A stretch of 64,000 nucleotides of DNA from Leifsonia sp. Leaf336 (GTDB lineage Bacteria > Actinomycetota > Actinomycetes > Actinomycetales > Microbacteriaceae): NCBI RefSeq assembly GCF_001423695.1, contig NZ_LMOZ01000003.1:477018-541017 (forward strand), written 5' to 3'. This document shows positions 8,555 to 16,399 of this stretch, piece after piece. The stretch's first letter is position 1. Each line of letters starts with the position of its first letter. A program made the position numbers and the translations under genes. Below the pieces are notes generated by a model. It searched no databases. It was not told where the DNA came from and saw only the letters and a list, made by a program, of their open reading frames with translations.

Positions 8555-9814
8555 ATGTCACAGCCGACCCCGACGACGACCCGTTCGAGCCGCGAGTTGC
8601 GTGTCTGGCGCAACGCCGTCTTCGTGATCTTCATCCTCAGCGGGCTCGCGATGGCGACCTGGGTCGCCCGCATCCCCGGCGTACGCGACGACCTCGGGCT
8701 CGGCCGCAACCCGTCGTCGGTCGGGCTGCTCATCCTCGGGATGTCCGTCGGCGCCATCGTCGGACTGTCGGTCTCGTCGCTGGTCATGGTCCGCTTCGGA
8801 CCGCACAAGGGCATGGTCGGCAGCCTCACGATCGTCGCCATCGGCACCCTCCTCATCGGCTTCGGCTCGAGCGTCTTCCACGCGGTGCCGCTCGTCGCGA
8901 TCGGCCTCATCCTGCTGGGCTTCGGCAACGGGATGGTCGACGTGATGATGAACGTCGAAGGCACCGCGGTCGAGCGCGAGATCGGCAAGACGCTGATGCC
9001 CCTCATGCACGCGTTCTTCAGCTTCGGCACGGTTCTCGGCGCCGGCATCGGCGCGGCCGCGGCCGCCCTCCACATCGCGGTGTCGTGGCATCTCTCGGTC
9101 ATCGCGGTGCTGATGGTCGCGGTCGCCCTGGTCGCCATCCGGTACATCCCGCGGGAGGCGGAGCTCGGCGACGAGACGGACGCCCAGCCGCGCATGCCGT
9201 TCGGCCAGCGCCTGCGCGCTTCGCTCGCGGTGTGGGCCGACTGGCGACTCATCCTGATCGGGGTGGTCATGCTCGGCATGGCGTTCGGCGAGGGATCGGC
9301 GAACGACTGGATCGCGCTGGCGACGGTCGACGGCCACGGCCAGCAGAACTCCACCGGCGCCGTCGTGTTCGGCTTCTTCGTCGCGGCGATGACCCTGGGC
9401 CGGGTGCTGGGCGGCCCGATCGTCGACCGTGTCGGCCGGGTCATGGCGATCCGGGCGACGGCGGCGATGGGCGTCGCTGGGCTCCTGCTGTTCATCCTCG
9501 GAGGCCCGCTCTGGGTGGTCGTACTCGGAACCGTGCTCTGGGGCTTCGGCGTCTCGCTCGGCTTCCCACTCGGGATGTCGGCGGCCTCGGAGGGTCAGGA
9601 CAACCCCGCGGCCCGCGTGTCGGCGGTCGCCATCATCGGATACTGCGCCTTCCTCGTCGGGCCGCCCCTGATCGGCTTCCTGGGCAAGGAGTTCGGCCTC
9701 CTGAACGCGCTCTACCTCATCCTCGTGCTGCTGGTCGCGTCCTTCCTGGCCGCGCCCGCCGTCCGTCCGCTGGCCGAGCGCCGCGCGCGCGCCGCAGCCC
9801 CCGCCACCGAGTAG
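8555..9814 (+). CDS. MFS transporter (YbjJ/FucP-like)
   Basis: A 419-residue major facilitator with 12 predicted membrane segments and a central cytoplasmic loop rich in charged residues (about 200-215). WVARIPGVRDDLGL after helix 1 and the GNGMVDVMMNVEG segment are typical of the YbjJ-like group of actinobacterial MFS proteins. AGGA precedes the ATG by 8 nt, which sets the start at 8555; upstream in-frame codons run through the lacI operator. Divergent from lacI, probably under its control and hence likely to move the ligand sensed by that repressor or a derivative. Confidence 0.88.
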   Translation: MSQPTPTTTRSSRELRVWRNAVFVIFILSGLAMATWVARIPGVRDDLGLGRNPSSVGLLILGMSVGAIVGLSVSSLVMVRFGPHKGMVGSLTIVAIGTLLIGFGSSVFHAVPLVAIGLILLGFGNGMVDVMMNVEGTAVEREIGKTLMPLMHAFFSFGTVLGAGIGAAAAALHIAVSWHLSVIAVLMVAVALVAIRYIPREAELGDETDAQPRMPFGQRLRASLAVWADWRLILIGVVMLGMAFGEGSANDWIALATVDGHGQQNSTGAVVFGFFVAAMTLGRVLGGPIVDRVGRVMAIRATAAMGVAGLLLFILGGPLWVVVLGTVLWGFGVSLGFPLGMSAASEGQDNPAARVSAVAIIGYCAFLVGPPLIGFLGKEFGLLNALYLILVLLVASFLAAPAVRPLAERRARAAAPATE

Positions 9815-9819
9815 CGCGC

Positions 9820-10872
9820 CTAGACGAACGCGAGGCAGACCGGGGTCGGCACCGGAGAGGCGCCGAGCCGCGTCAGCGAGCGGGAGCCCGCGTCGAACGC
9901 GAAGACGACGACCTCGTCGCTGTCCTGACAGGCGGCCAGCACCCGGTCACCGGAGGGCGCGAACACCAGATCGCGCGGCGCCCGGCCGCCCACTTCCACG
10001 ACGCGCACGAACTCGAGCGTGGAGGCCGCCGCGTCGAACGCGAACACTCCGACCGTGTCATCTCCGCGATTGGTCACGAGCACCGTGCGCCCGTCGGCGG
10101 AGACCCGGACCGCGGCCGTCTGGTTGTTCGCTACCGACCCCGCCCGCTCCGGCCCGCGCGTGCCGAGGGACGCCACCTGCTCGAAGCGGTCGCCCTCCCG
10201 GCGCAACAGGACGAGCGTGCTGTCGAGCTCGTTGAGGAGGAAGAGGTGCACACCGTCCGGGTGGAAAGCCAGGTGACGGGGGCCGGCCGCTCCGACCGTC
10301 ACGGTCGCCTCCGGCCGCAGGGTGAGAGCACCCGTCTCGGACAGGGCGTACCAGCGCACCTCACCCAGCCCGAGATCCACCACGACCAGGTCTCCCGACA
10401 GCGGGTCGAGGACGAGCTGGTGCACGTGCGGCGACTCCTGCCGCGGATGCGACCCGTGGCCTTCGTGCTGCACGAACGCCGTCCGCTCGCCTATCGAGCC
10501 GTCGTCGCCCAATGCGAAGACCGAGACGGAGCCGCCGACGTACGTGCCGGTCGCCAGCAGTCGCCCCGAAGGATGCACCATCAGGTGCGCAGGCGAGTCA
10601 CCGCCGCTGGACACGCGTCCGAGCGGACTCAGCGTCCCGTCCGAGCTCCGGGCGAACGCCGAGACGCCGCCGTCGGGCCCGGTCTCCTCGACCGCGTAGA
10701 CGTGCGCGCCACCGTCGGCGACGACCACCCACGACGGATTGGCCACCCGCGCCTCCACCGCGACGTCGACCACGGCGGTGCGGTCGAACCGGGCGGCGAG
10801 CAGGCCCTCCGCATGTCCGTCGACGTGCGGGAGCGCCTGTGTGTACGTGCCGATGAGGAGGTCGTGAGCCAT
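9820..10872 (-). CDS. Lactonase-family seven-bladed beta-propeller protein
   Basis: A 350-residue protein of the 6-phosphogluconolactonase (YbhE/Pgl-like) beta-propeller family, which hydrolyses sugar lactones; related fungal enzymes cleave cyclic muconates. It starts MAHDLLIGTYTQ, the usual first blade, and carries repeated blade strands such as GPRHLAFHPDG and APRDLVFAPSGDRVLAA. The start at 10872 is chosen because homology begins there. It converges on the MFS gene with 5 bp between stops and is divergent from nucS. True lactone substrate is uncertain, since many family members lack tested activity. Confidence 0.82.
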   Translation of the reverse strand: MAHDLLIGTYTQALPHVDGHAEGLLAARFDRTAVVDVAVEARVANPSWVVVADGGAHVYAVEETGPDGGVSAFARSSDGTLSPLGRVSSGGDSPAHLMVHPSGRLLATGTYVGGSVSVFALGDDGSIGERTAFVQHEGHGSHPRQESPHVHQLVLDPLSGDLVVVDLGLGEVRWYALSETGALTLRPEATVTVGAAGPRHLAFHPDGVHLFLLNELDSTLVLLRREGDRFEQVASLGTRGPERAGSVANNQTAAVRVSADGRTVLVTNRGDDTVGVFAFDAAASTLEFVRVVEVGGRAPRDLVFAPSGDRVLAACQDSDEVVVFAFDAGSRSLTRLGASPVPTPVCLAFV

Positions 10873-10928
10873 CTCCTCATCCTGCCAGCAGGCCGACCAC
10901 GGCGGCGCGCGCACCGTACACTTGACCG

Positions 10929-11624
10929 GTGCGCCTCGTGATTGCCAACTGCTCCGTCGACTACGCCGGGCGACTGAGCGCTCACCTCCCGCTCGCCAAG
11001 CGGCTGCTGATGCTCAAGGCCGACGGCAGTCTGCTCGTCCACTCCGACGGCGGGTCGTACAAGCCGCTCAACTGGATGAGCCCGCCGTGCACGCTCACGG
11101 TCGACGAGCCCGACGAACAGCAGCGGGAGGCCGGGATCACCCAGGTGTGGCGGGTCGCTCAGGCGAAGACCGCCGACCTCCTCATCGTCTCGATCCACGA
11201 AGTGCTGCACGACTCGGCGCACGACCTCGGCATCGACCCCGGGCTGCAGAAGGACGGCGTCGAAGCGCACCTCCAGAAGCTGCTGGCCGAGCAGATCCAC
11301 CTCCTGGGCGATGGCCACGTGCTCGTGCGCCGCGAGTACATGACAGCGATCGGTCCCGTGGACATCCTCGCCAGGGACGAGCGCGGCGCCTCCGTCGCCG
11401 TCGAGCTCAAGCGCCGCGGCGACATCGACGGCGTCGAACAGCTCACCCGCTACCTCGAACTGATGAACCGCGATCCGCTGCTCGCGCCCGTGAGCGGCGT
11501 GTTCGCGGCGCAGGAGATCAAGCCGCAGGCCCGCACCCTGGCCGAAGACCGCGGCATCCGCTGCCTCGTGCTCGACTACGACGCCATGCGCGGCCTCGAC
11601 GACAGCGATTCGAGGCTGTTCTGA
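10929..11624 (+). CDS. nucS: Mismatch-specific endonuclease NucS
   Basis: A 231-residue match to NucS/EndoMS, the actinobacterial replacement for MutSL mismatch repair, which makes a double-strand cut at mismatches (family knowledge). The N-terminal beta domain (about 1-115) binds DNA and dimerises; the C-terminal RecB-like nuclease shows the [12 protein letters not shown] and [17 protein letters not shown] motifs with catalytic Asp, Glu and Lys. The protein ends DSRLF, the beta-clamp-binding tail. GTG start at 10929. Its TGA overlaps the ATG of the SseB-like gene (TGATG), implying co-translation. Confidence 0.95.
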   Translation: MRLVIANCSVDYAGRLSAHLPLAKRLLMLKADGSLLVHSDGGSYKPLNWMSPPCTLTVDEPDEQQREAGITQVWRVAQAKTADLLIVSIHEVLHDSAHDLGIDPGLQKDGVEAHLQKLLAEQIHLLGDGHVLVRREYMTAIGPVDILARDERGASVAVELKRRGDIDGVEQLTRYLELMNRDPLLAPVSGVFAAQEIKPQARTLAEDRGIRCLVLDYDAMRGLDDSDSRLF

Positions 11625-12046
11625 TGGCCGCACCGTCGGGGCGCTTCCCGCAGAGCTACGAGAACGGCCCGGTCCGCAAGGCCCTCGCCGAGATCGCGGC
11701 CGAGCCGACGCTCGAGCACTTGGAGGCCCTCCTCGGCGCCGCTCTGAAGGGCGGCCTCGTCGTCGACGTCACGGGATCGGATCCGGGGGAGGTGCGCCTG
11801 CGGACCATCGAGTCGACGGCCGGCGAGCCGGTCCTGCCGTTGTTCACCTCGATGAAGGCGTTGCGCGACGCCGTCGGCGCGGCCGGAGGCAAGGGCACCC
11901 GTGTGCAGGCCGTGATCGTACCGGCCGCAGAAGCGCTCGGGTACATCCACAATGCCGATTTCGTGGCGGTGCAGTTCGATCCGGGCGCGGCACACACCAT
12001 GGTCGTCGCCCGCTCGCATATCGAGTCCGCTCTCAGCGAGCGCTGA
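11624..12046 (+). CDS. SseB family protein
   Basis: A 140-residue small soluble protein of the SseB N-terminal domain family. Recognisable elements are the early NGPVRKALAEIAAEPTLEHLEALLGAAL helix, the VLPLFTSMKAL strand-turn and the C-terminal ADFVAVQFDPG segment. Function in bacteria is not established; SseB-like domains are common next to translation and repair genes in actinobacteria. It overlaps the stop of nucS by 1 nt (TGATG), so the pair forms one unit, and a HAD phosphatase gene follows after 37 bp. Confidence 0.8.
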   Translation: MAAPSGRFPQSYENGPVRKALAEIAAEPTLEHLEALLGAALKGGLVVDVTGSDPGEVRLRTIESTAGEPVLPLFTSMKALRDAVGAAGGKGTRVQAVIVPAAEALGYIHNADFVAVQFDPGAAHTMVVARSHIESALSER

Positions 12047-12083
12047 CGTCGCTCTCGAATACGTCACATACCATAGGACGGCT

Positions 12084-12779
12084 ATGACCAACCCGACCAC
12101 CACCACCCCGCCGACGGCGACCGTCGCACGCACCTGGACGTGCGTCCTCTTCGATCTCGACGGCACTCTCACCGACTCGGCGCCCGGAATCACCGCGTCG
12201 CTCGCGCGCATGTTCGAGACCCTCGGGCTGCCCGTCCCGACTCCGGCGGAGCTCGTCGAGTACGTCGGACCTCCGCTCCTCGACTCGCTGCAGTCGATGG
12301 CCGGCTTCGACGAGGCGGGCGCCCGCGCGGCCCTCACCGTCTACCGCGCCGACTACGCCGCCCACGGCGCCTTCGACAGCGCCGTCTTCCCCGGCATCCG
12401 CGGACTCCTCCAGCGGCTGCACGCGGCGGGCATCCCCCTCGCGGTCGCGACCAGCAAGCCGGAGACGCAGGCCACGCGCATCCTGGAGCACTTCGGGCTC
12501 GCCCAGTACTTCGACGTCATCGCGGGCGCCACCGACGACGAGAGCCGCAGCGCGAAGGCGGACGTCGTGGCGGAGGCGCTCCGTCGACTGACCGAGCAGG
12601 GGGTCGCCCTCGACCACACCGTCATGGTGGGCGACCGTCAATACGACGTGGAGGGCGCCGGCGAGCACGGCCTGCCCACGATCCTCGTCGAGTGGGGCTA
12701 CGGGTCGCCCGCCGAGGCGGCGGGCGCCATCGCGGTCGTGCACTCGGCCGACCAGCTCAGCGCACTTCTGCTGGGCTGA
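12084..12779 (+). CDS. HAD family hydrolase, phosphoglycolate phosphatase-like
   Basis: A 231-residue haloacid dehalogenase superfamily phosphatase. Motif I is FDLDGTLTDSAPGI (residues about 23-36) with the nucleophile and acid Asp pair; motif II is VATSKPE; motif III/IV are a Lys and MVGDRQYDVEGA. An alpha-helical cap lies between motifs I and II as in the Gph/PGP subgroup. ATG at 12084 follows GGACGG. The protein starts with a Thr/Pro-rich tail of about 15 residues. Likely substrate is a small phosphate ester such as 2-phosphoglycolate, which follows from family only. Confidence 0.85.
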   Translation: MTNPTTTTPPTATVARTWTCVLFDLDGTLTDSAPGITASLARMFETLGLPVPTPAELVEYVGPPLLDSLQSMAGFDEAGARAALTVYRADYAAHGAFDSAVFPGIRGLLQRLHAAGIPLAVATSKPETQATRILEHFGLAQYFDVIAGATDDESRSAKADVVAEALRRLTEQGVALDHTVMVGDRQYDVEGAGEHGLPTILVEWGYGSPAEAAGAIAVVHSADQLSALLLG

Positions 12780-12861
12780 TTCGCCCCCACCGGCCTGTCG
12801 GAGGTCGCGCAGTAGGCTGGGGTGTTGCACTACCCACACGCATACAGCACTAGGAAGAATC

Positions 12862-13272
12862 ATGCGCACCAACAGTAAATTGCTCGTCCCCGCCGCCATC
12901 GTCGCGGCACTCTCCATCGCCTCGCTCACCGGCTGCTCCGGTGGCGGGAGCGGCTCGAGCTCGTCGCCCACGGCGACGGCCTCGCAGGAGGCGACCTCCA
13001 AGTCGCTTCCGTCCGACTTCCCGAAGTCGGACGTCCCGATCGTCGACGGCACGATCATCGTCGCCAATGGCGACCACGACAACGGCTGGTCCGTCACCGT
13101 GCAGCCGAAGGACAAGAACGGCTTCGCCGACGCGAAGGCCGCTCTCGAGAAGGCGGGTTACACGGTTCAGGCCGGCGCGACCGACAGCAAGGCCGTGTAC
13201 ACGAACGCGAAGTACACCGTCGCCGTCGGCACCCCCGGCGTGGCCGTGACGTACATCGTCACCGCCAACTGA
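12862..13272 (+). CDS. Secreted lipoprotein of unknown function
   Basis: A 136-residue predicted lipoprotein: a Lys/Arg start, hydrophobic segment, and lipobox LTGC with the acylated Cys near residue 25, then a Gly/Ser-rich linker. The mature domain of about 90 residues is mixed alpha/beta (VDGTIIVANGDHDNGWSVTVQ, AKAALEKAGY) and resembles small domains often found as solo lipoproteins in Microbacteriaceae; I do not recognise a named family. AGGAAGA precedes the ATG. It is followed at once by a strong hairpin and is convergent with the PRD regulator. Confidence 0.78.
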   Translation: MRTNSKLLVPAAIVAALSIASLTGCSGGGSGSSSSPTATASQEATSKSLPSDFPKSDVPIVDGTIIVANGDHDNGWSVTVQPKDKNGFADAKAALEKAGYTVQAGATDSKAVYTNAKYTVAVGTPGVAVTYIVTAN

Positions 13273-13286
13273 CCGGCACCACCGCG

Positions 13287-13318
13287 GCCGCCGGGCACGC
13301 CTCCGCGTGCCCGGCGGC
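13287..13318. terminator. Strong hairpin between convergent genes
   Basis: A 14-bp perfect stem (GCCGCCGGGCACGC and its complement) with a CTCC loop fills the 48-bp gap between the lipoprotein stop and the PRD-regulator stop, so it can serve both strands. It lacks a clear T-tract, as is common in high-GC actinomycetes. Confidence 0.75.
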
Positions 13319-13320
13319 AC

Positions 13321-15222
13321 TCACGCGTCGATGATGCGGACGAGCTCGTCGATGAAGGCGGTGAAGGTGTCGGCGCGGCGGATCAGCCCGAGCACGGCCT
13401 CCCGGTCGGAGAAGACCTCCACGAACTGGTCGAAGACGGTCTGGAAGGCGGCCCGCCCGCCCTCGGAGAACGCGATGAATGCGATCACGTTGACGCGCGC
13501 ATCGCCCCAGTCCATCGCGGTGTCGTTGACGACGATCGCGATGGCCGTGCGCTTGGCGTTCATCGTCATCGCGTGCGGTACCGCGAGGGTGTCCGTGAAC
13601 GCCGTCGACGACATCTGCTCGCGCTCGATCGCCTGCTGCACGTAGTCGCTGCCGATCGCGTCCGCCGCGATCATCCGGTCGCCGAGCGCCCGGATCATCG
13701 TGATCGCGTCGCGCGCATAGAAGTTGCGCAGGAAGAGGCTCTCGTCGAAGTACTCGAGCAGCTCGTTCTTGATCCCGGCGCGACGGCGCTGGCGCCGGAT
13801 CCGCGCGACCGACTGGCGAATGTGCTCCACATCGGTTTCGGTGAGGAACGGCTGGACGATCACGGTGTTCTCGCGCCGTCCGCGCGGATCGATCGTCGTC
13901 AGAACGAGGTCGGCGTCGATCGACGACCAGTCGGCGTCGGTGGAGGTGATGACGCTCACGATGTCCAGTTCGTCACCGAGCGCGCTCTCGAGCTTCTCGC
14001 GCAGCAGGATGTGCATGTCGTAGTAGTTGGGGCAGACCACAGCGGTGCGGACGGCGTCCCGTCGACGCGACTGCTGCTCGAGGTAGGCGCCGACGTGCAT
14101 CGCGATGTAGGCGATCTCGTCGTCGTTGACGGCGATGCCCTCGGCGGTCTGCAGCCGGCTCGCGATGTAGACGGCCAGTTCGTAGGTCATCGGGTACGAG
14201 CTCTTGATCGAGCGGGTGAGCGGGTTGCGGGAGTAGGTGTTCTCGTGTGCGCGGGCCACCAGGTTCTGAACGTGCAGGGTGAGACGCACGATGAAATCCT
14301 CGTCGCGGAGGTCGACCAGGTACTCGGTGGAGGCCCGCGCGACGATCCCGCGCACGACGGCCAGGTCCTCCTCGCTGACGAACTCCGCCACGCTCTCCGC
14401 GCCCGCGCCAGGCGCGATCACCCGGGTGCGCAGCAGGATCGCGAGATACCGGAGCTCGGTCCGGTCGAGCTCGACGTCGAAGTGCTTGTGCACGAGCTCG
14501 CCGAGGTCGTCGGCCAGTCCGCGCAACGCCTCCCCAGCATCGGCGGCTCCCGCTGCAGGGAGCACGCGGTCCTTCGCCACCCTGTCGAGTGCGACGGCCA
14601 TGTGCAACAGGACGTCGTTGATGCCGTACTCGTTGACGAAGAAGCCGCGCGCGTCCAGCATCTCGACCAGGTCGGACTTGAACGCGGCCAGCCCCTCGGA
14701 GGCGAACGCCTCCTGGATGCGGGAGACGTCGACGACGCCCTGTCGCATCTCGTCGCGGAACAGCCGGCTGATGAGCTTGCGCCGGGCGATCTCCGGGCCG
14801 GTGAGGCGCGCGATGGCCCCGTGCCGATCGACCTCGAGCTCGGTGCCGGCGAGAAGGCCGCGCACTCGGGTCAGGTCGGCCTCGATCGTGGAGTCGCTGA
14901 CGAACAGGCTCTCGGCCGTCTCGTAGACGTCGATCCCGTCCGGCTCGTCGAGCAGTCGGCGGGCGAGGAAGGCCAGCCGCTCCTGCGGCGATCCCACCGA
15001 GGGTGACCCCGCGGTCCCGGCTGCGAGGTAGGCGGCATAGGCGTCGGCTCTGACTCGATAACCGTTCGGCCCCGACTCGACGAGTTCGCCGAGCGCCGCC
15101 GCATAGCTGCGGATGCTGCGGGAGGTCACCCCGAGGTCGTGCGCCAGCTCGGCGGCGGTCACCCACGCAGCACGACGCGACAGGATGTCCAGCATCCTCG
15201 TCTGCTTCGCCGAGAGAGCCAC
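13321..15222 (-). CDS. mtlR: PRD-containing PTS-dependent activator (MtlR/BglG-like)
   Basis: About 633 residues in the modular order of MtlR-type activators: N-terminal HTH (LAHDLGVTSRSIRSY), a second winged helix, two PTS regulation domains (about 180-395), an EIIB-like domain (about 400-490) and a C-terminal mannitol/fructose-type EIIA domain with the phosphorylatable His in AVPHAMTM. Such proteins activate mannitol PTS operons, their activity tuned by HPr and EII phosphorylation. It lies upstream of, and opposite to, the mannitol operon, separated by two unrelated genes. I chose GTG 15222; a TTG at 15231 is also possible. The mtlR symbol is inferred from the domain order and the nearby mtl genes. 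Confidence 0.85.
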   Translation of the reverse strand: MALSAKQTRMLDILSRRAAWVTAAELAHDLGVTSRSIRSYAAALGELVESGPNGYRVRADAYAAYLAAGTAGSPSVGSPQERLAFLARRLLDEPDGIDVYETAESLFVSDSTIEADLTRVRGLLAGTELEVDRHGAIARLTGPEIARRKLISRLFRDEMRQGVVDVSRIQEAFASEGLAAFKSDLVEMLDARGFFVNEYGINDVLLHMAVALDRVAKDRVLPAAGAADAGEALRGLADDLGELVHKHFDVELDRTELRYLAILLRTRVIAPGAGAESVAEFVSEEDLAVVRGIVARASTEYLVDLRDEDFIVRLTLHVQNLVARAHENTYSRNPLTRSIKSSYPMTYELAVYIASRLQTAEGIAVNDDEIAYIAMHVGAYLEQQSRRRDAVRTAVVCPNYYDMHILLREKLESALGDELDIVSVITSTDADWSSIDADLVLTTIDPRGRRENTVIVQPFLTETDVEHIRQSVARIRRQRRRAGIKNELLEYFDESLFLRNFYARDAITMIRALGDRMIAADAIGSDYVQQAIEREQMSSTAFTDTLAVPHAMTMNAKRTAIAIVVNDTAMDWGDARVNVIAFIAFSEGGRAAFQTVFDQFVEVFSDREAVLGLIRRADTFTAFIDELVRIIDA

Positions 15223-15292
15223 CGGCCGCAACCACCTTTCCGCATCGAGTCAACCACTTGCCGGCGGTCGGCGCAGGAAGGCCGCGAGAGAT

Positions 15293-15308
15293 TTCCTGCC
15301 CTCAGGAA
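15293..15308. repeat. Short hairpin at the end of the acyltransferase gene
   Basis: TTCCTG - CCCT - CAGGAA, overlapping the stop of the minus-strand acyltransferase gene. Six-bp arms make a weak stem; it may be part of a terminator between this gene and mtlR, but no T-run follows. Confidence 0.3.
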
Positions 15309-16399
15309 GGGCGGCTGGCCGAGAGCCCCGCCGTGTCGGATGCGGTTCGCCGGCCGATCGCTCGCCCCTCGAACCATGTGAGCGGCAGGAACACGACACG
15401 GAACAGCGAACGCCACAGTCGCGCACCCGCTCTCTCCACCGCCAGATGAATGTACAGAGCGATGACGACGACGACGACGAACACGACCGCGATACCAATC
15501 CCGATCGATGCCGGATTCACCCACAGGTTCAGCAACGCGTATCCGACGACGGCATGGCTGAGGTACAGCGGATAGGTCAACGCTCCCATGAACCGACTCC
15601 CGGGGATGCGGATCGCGGCCATCCTCGGAAGCGTGAGAACGAAGATGAATGCGTACAGGAGGACCACCACAGCGCCCAGAACGACCGGGTTGGTCGAGTC
15701 TCCCTCACCGGCCGCCGCAGCGTGGCGGATCGTCGCGACGACGGCTCCGACGACGCTGGCGATCAGTCCGGCCGCGCGGTGCACACTCCACCCGGAACGC
15801 GAGATCAGCGCGACGATCGCGCCACCCGCGAACAGTGTGAAAAGGTCGCCGCAGAGGGGAAGCGCTGCGACGTCGGGATAGAAGACGGTGGTCGCGAGCA
15901 TGCCGATCGCCCAGAACGGGAAGAATCCCTCGAGCCACTGGCGTCGTCCGATCACGAGGAAGAAGAACACCAATGCGTAGAACTGCAGTTCGAGCGTCAG
16001 AGTCCAGTAGACGCCGTCGAGGTGCGGCTGCCCGAAGACTCCCGGCATCATCGTGAGGTTGGCGAGGACCCTCGGGAGGAGCTCGGAGGGTGCCGATTGC
16101 GCGGTGATCAGCAAAGTGGCCGAGGTGAGCACGACCCCGGCCCAGAAGGCTGGATAGAGCCGCGCGGCACGCCCGGCCCCGAAAGCGGAGGCCGTGCGTC
16201 CGAATGCCGAGCGGAGGATGACGAAGCCGCTGATGAGGAAGAAGAGCTGGACGCCGAGGAACCCGTACGCCGCCAGCCAGCCGACGGAGGTCGACGAGAA
16301 GGCGACGATGGCGCCGTTCTCAGGCCCCCAGAACAGCCAGTGGTACGCGACGACCGAAAGCGCCGCCGCCAACCGGAGGAGATCGAGCGCAGCGATCAC
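15302..16399 (-). CDS. Acyltransferase 3 family membrane protein
   Basis: A 365-residue polytopic protein of the acyltransferase-3 (OafA/YrhL-like) family, which acylates cell-surface sugars or antibiotics. It begins MIAALDLLRLAAALSVVAYHWLF; the His in VAYHW is the conserved catalytic residue of the family. About ten membrane segments follow, with a short Arg-rich C-terminus. GTG start at 16399 overlaps the stop of the GH97 gene (GTGA), so both are read from one mRNA. Base composition looks lower in GC (low 60s %) than the neighbours, supporting recent arrival together with the GH97 gene. Acceptor unknown. Confidence 0.82.
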   Translation of the reverse strand: MIAALDLLRLAAALSVVAYHWLFWGPENGAIVAFSSTSVGWLAAYGFLGVQLFFLISGFVILRSAFGRTASAFGAGRAARLYPAFWAGVVLTSATLLITAQSAPSELLPRVLANLTMMPGVFGQPHLDGVYWTLTLELQFYALVFFFLVIGRRQWLEGFFPFWAIGMLATTVFYPDVAALPLCGDLFTLFAGGAIVALISRSGWSVHRAAGLIASVVGAVVATIRHAAAAGEGDSTNPVVLGAVVVLLYAFIFVLTLPRMAAIRIPGSRFMGALTYPLYLSHAVVGYALLNLWVNPASIGIGIAVVFVVVVVIALYIHLAVERAGARLWRSLFRVVFLPLTWFEGRAIGRRTASDTAGLSASRPS

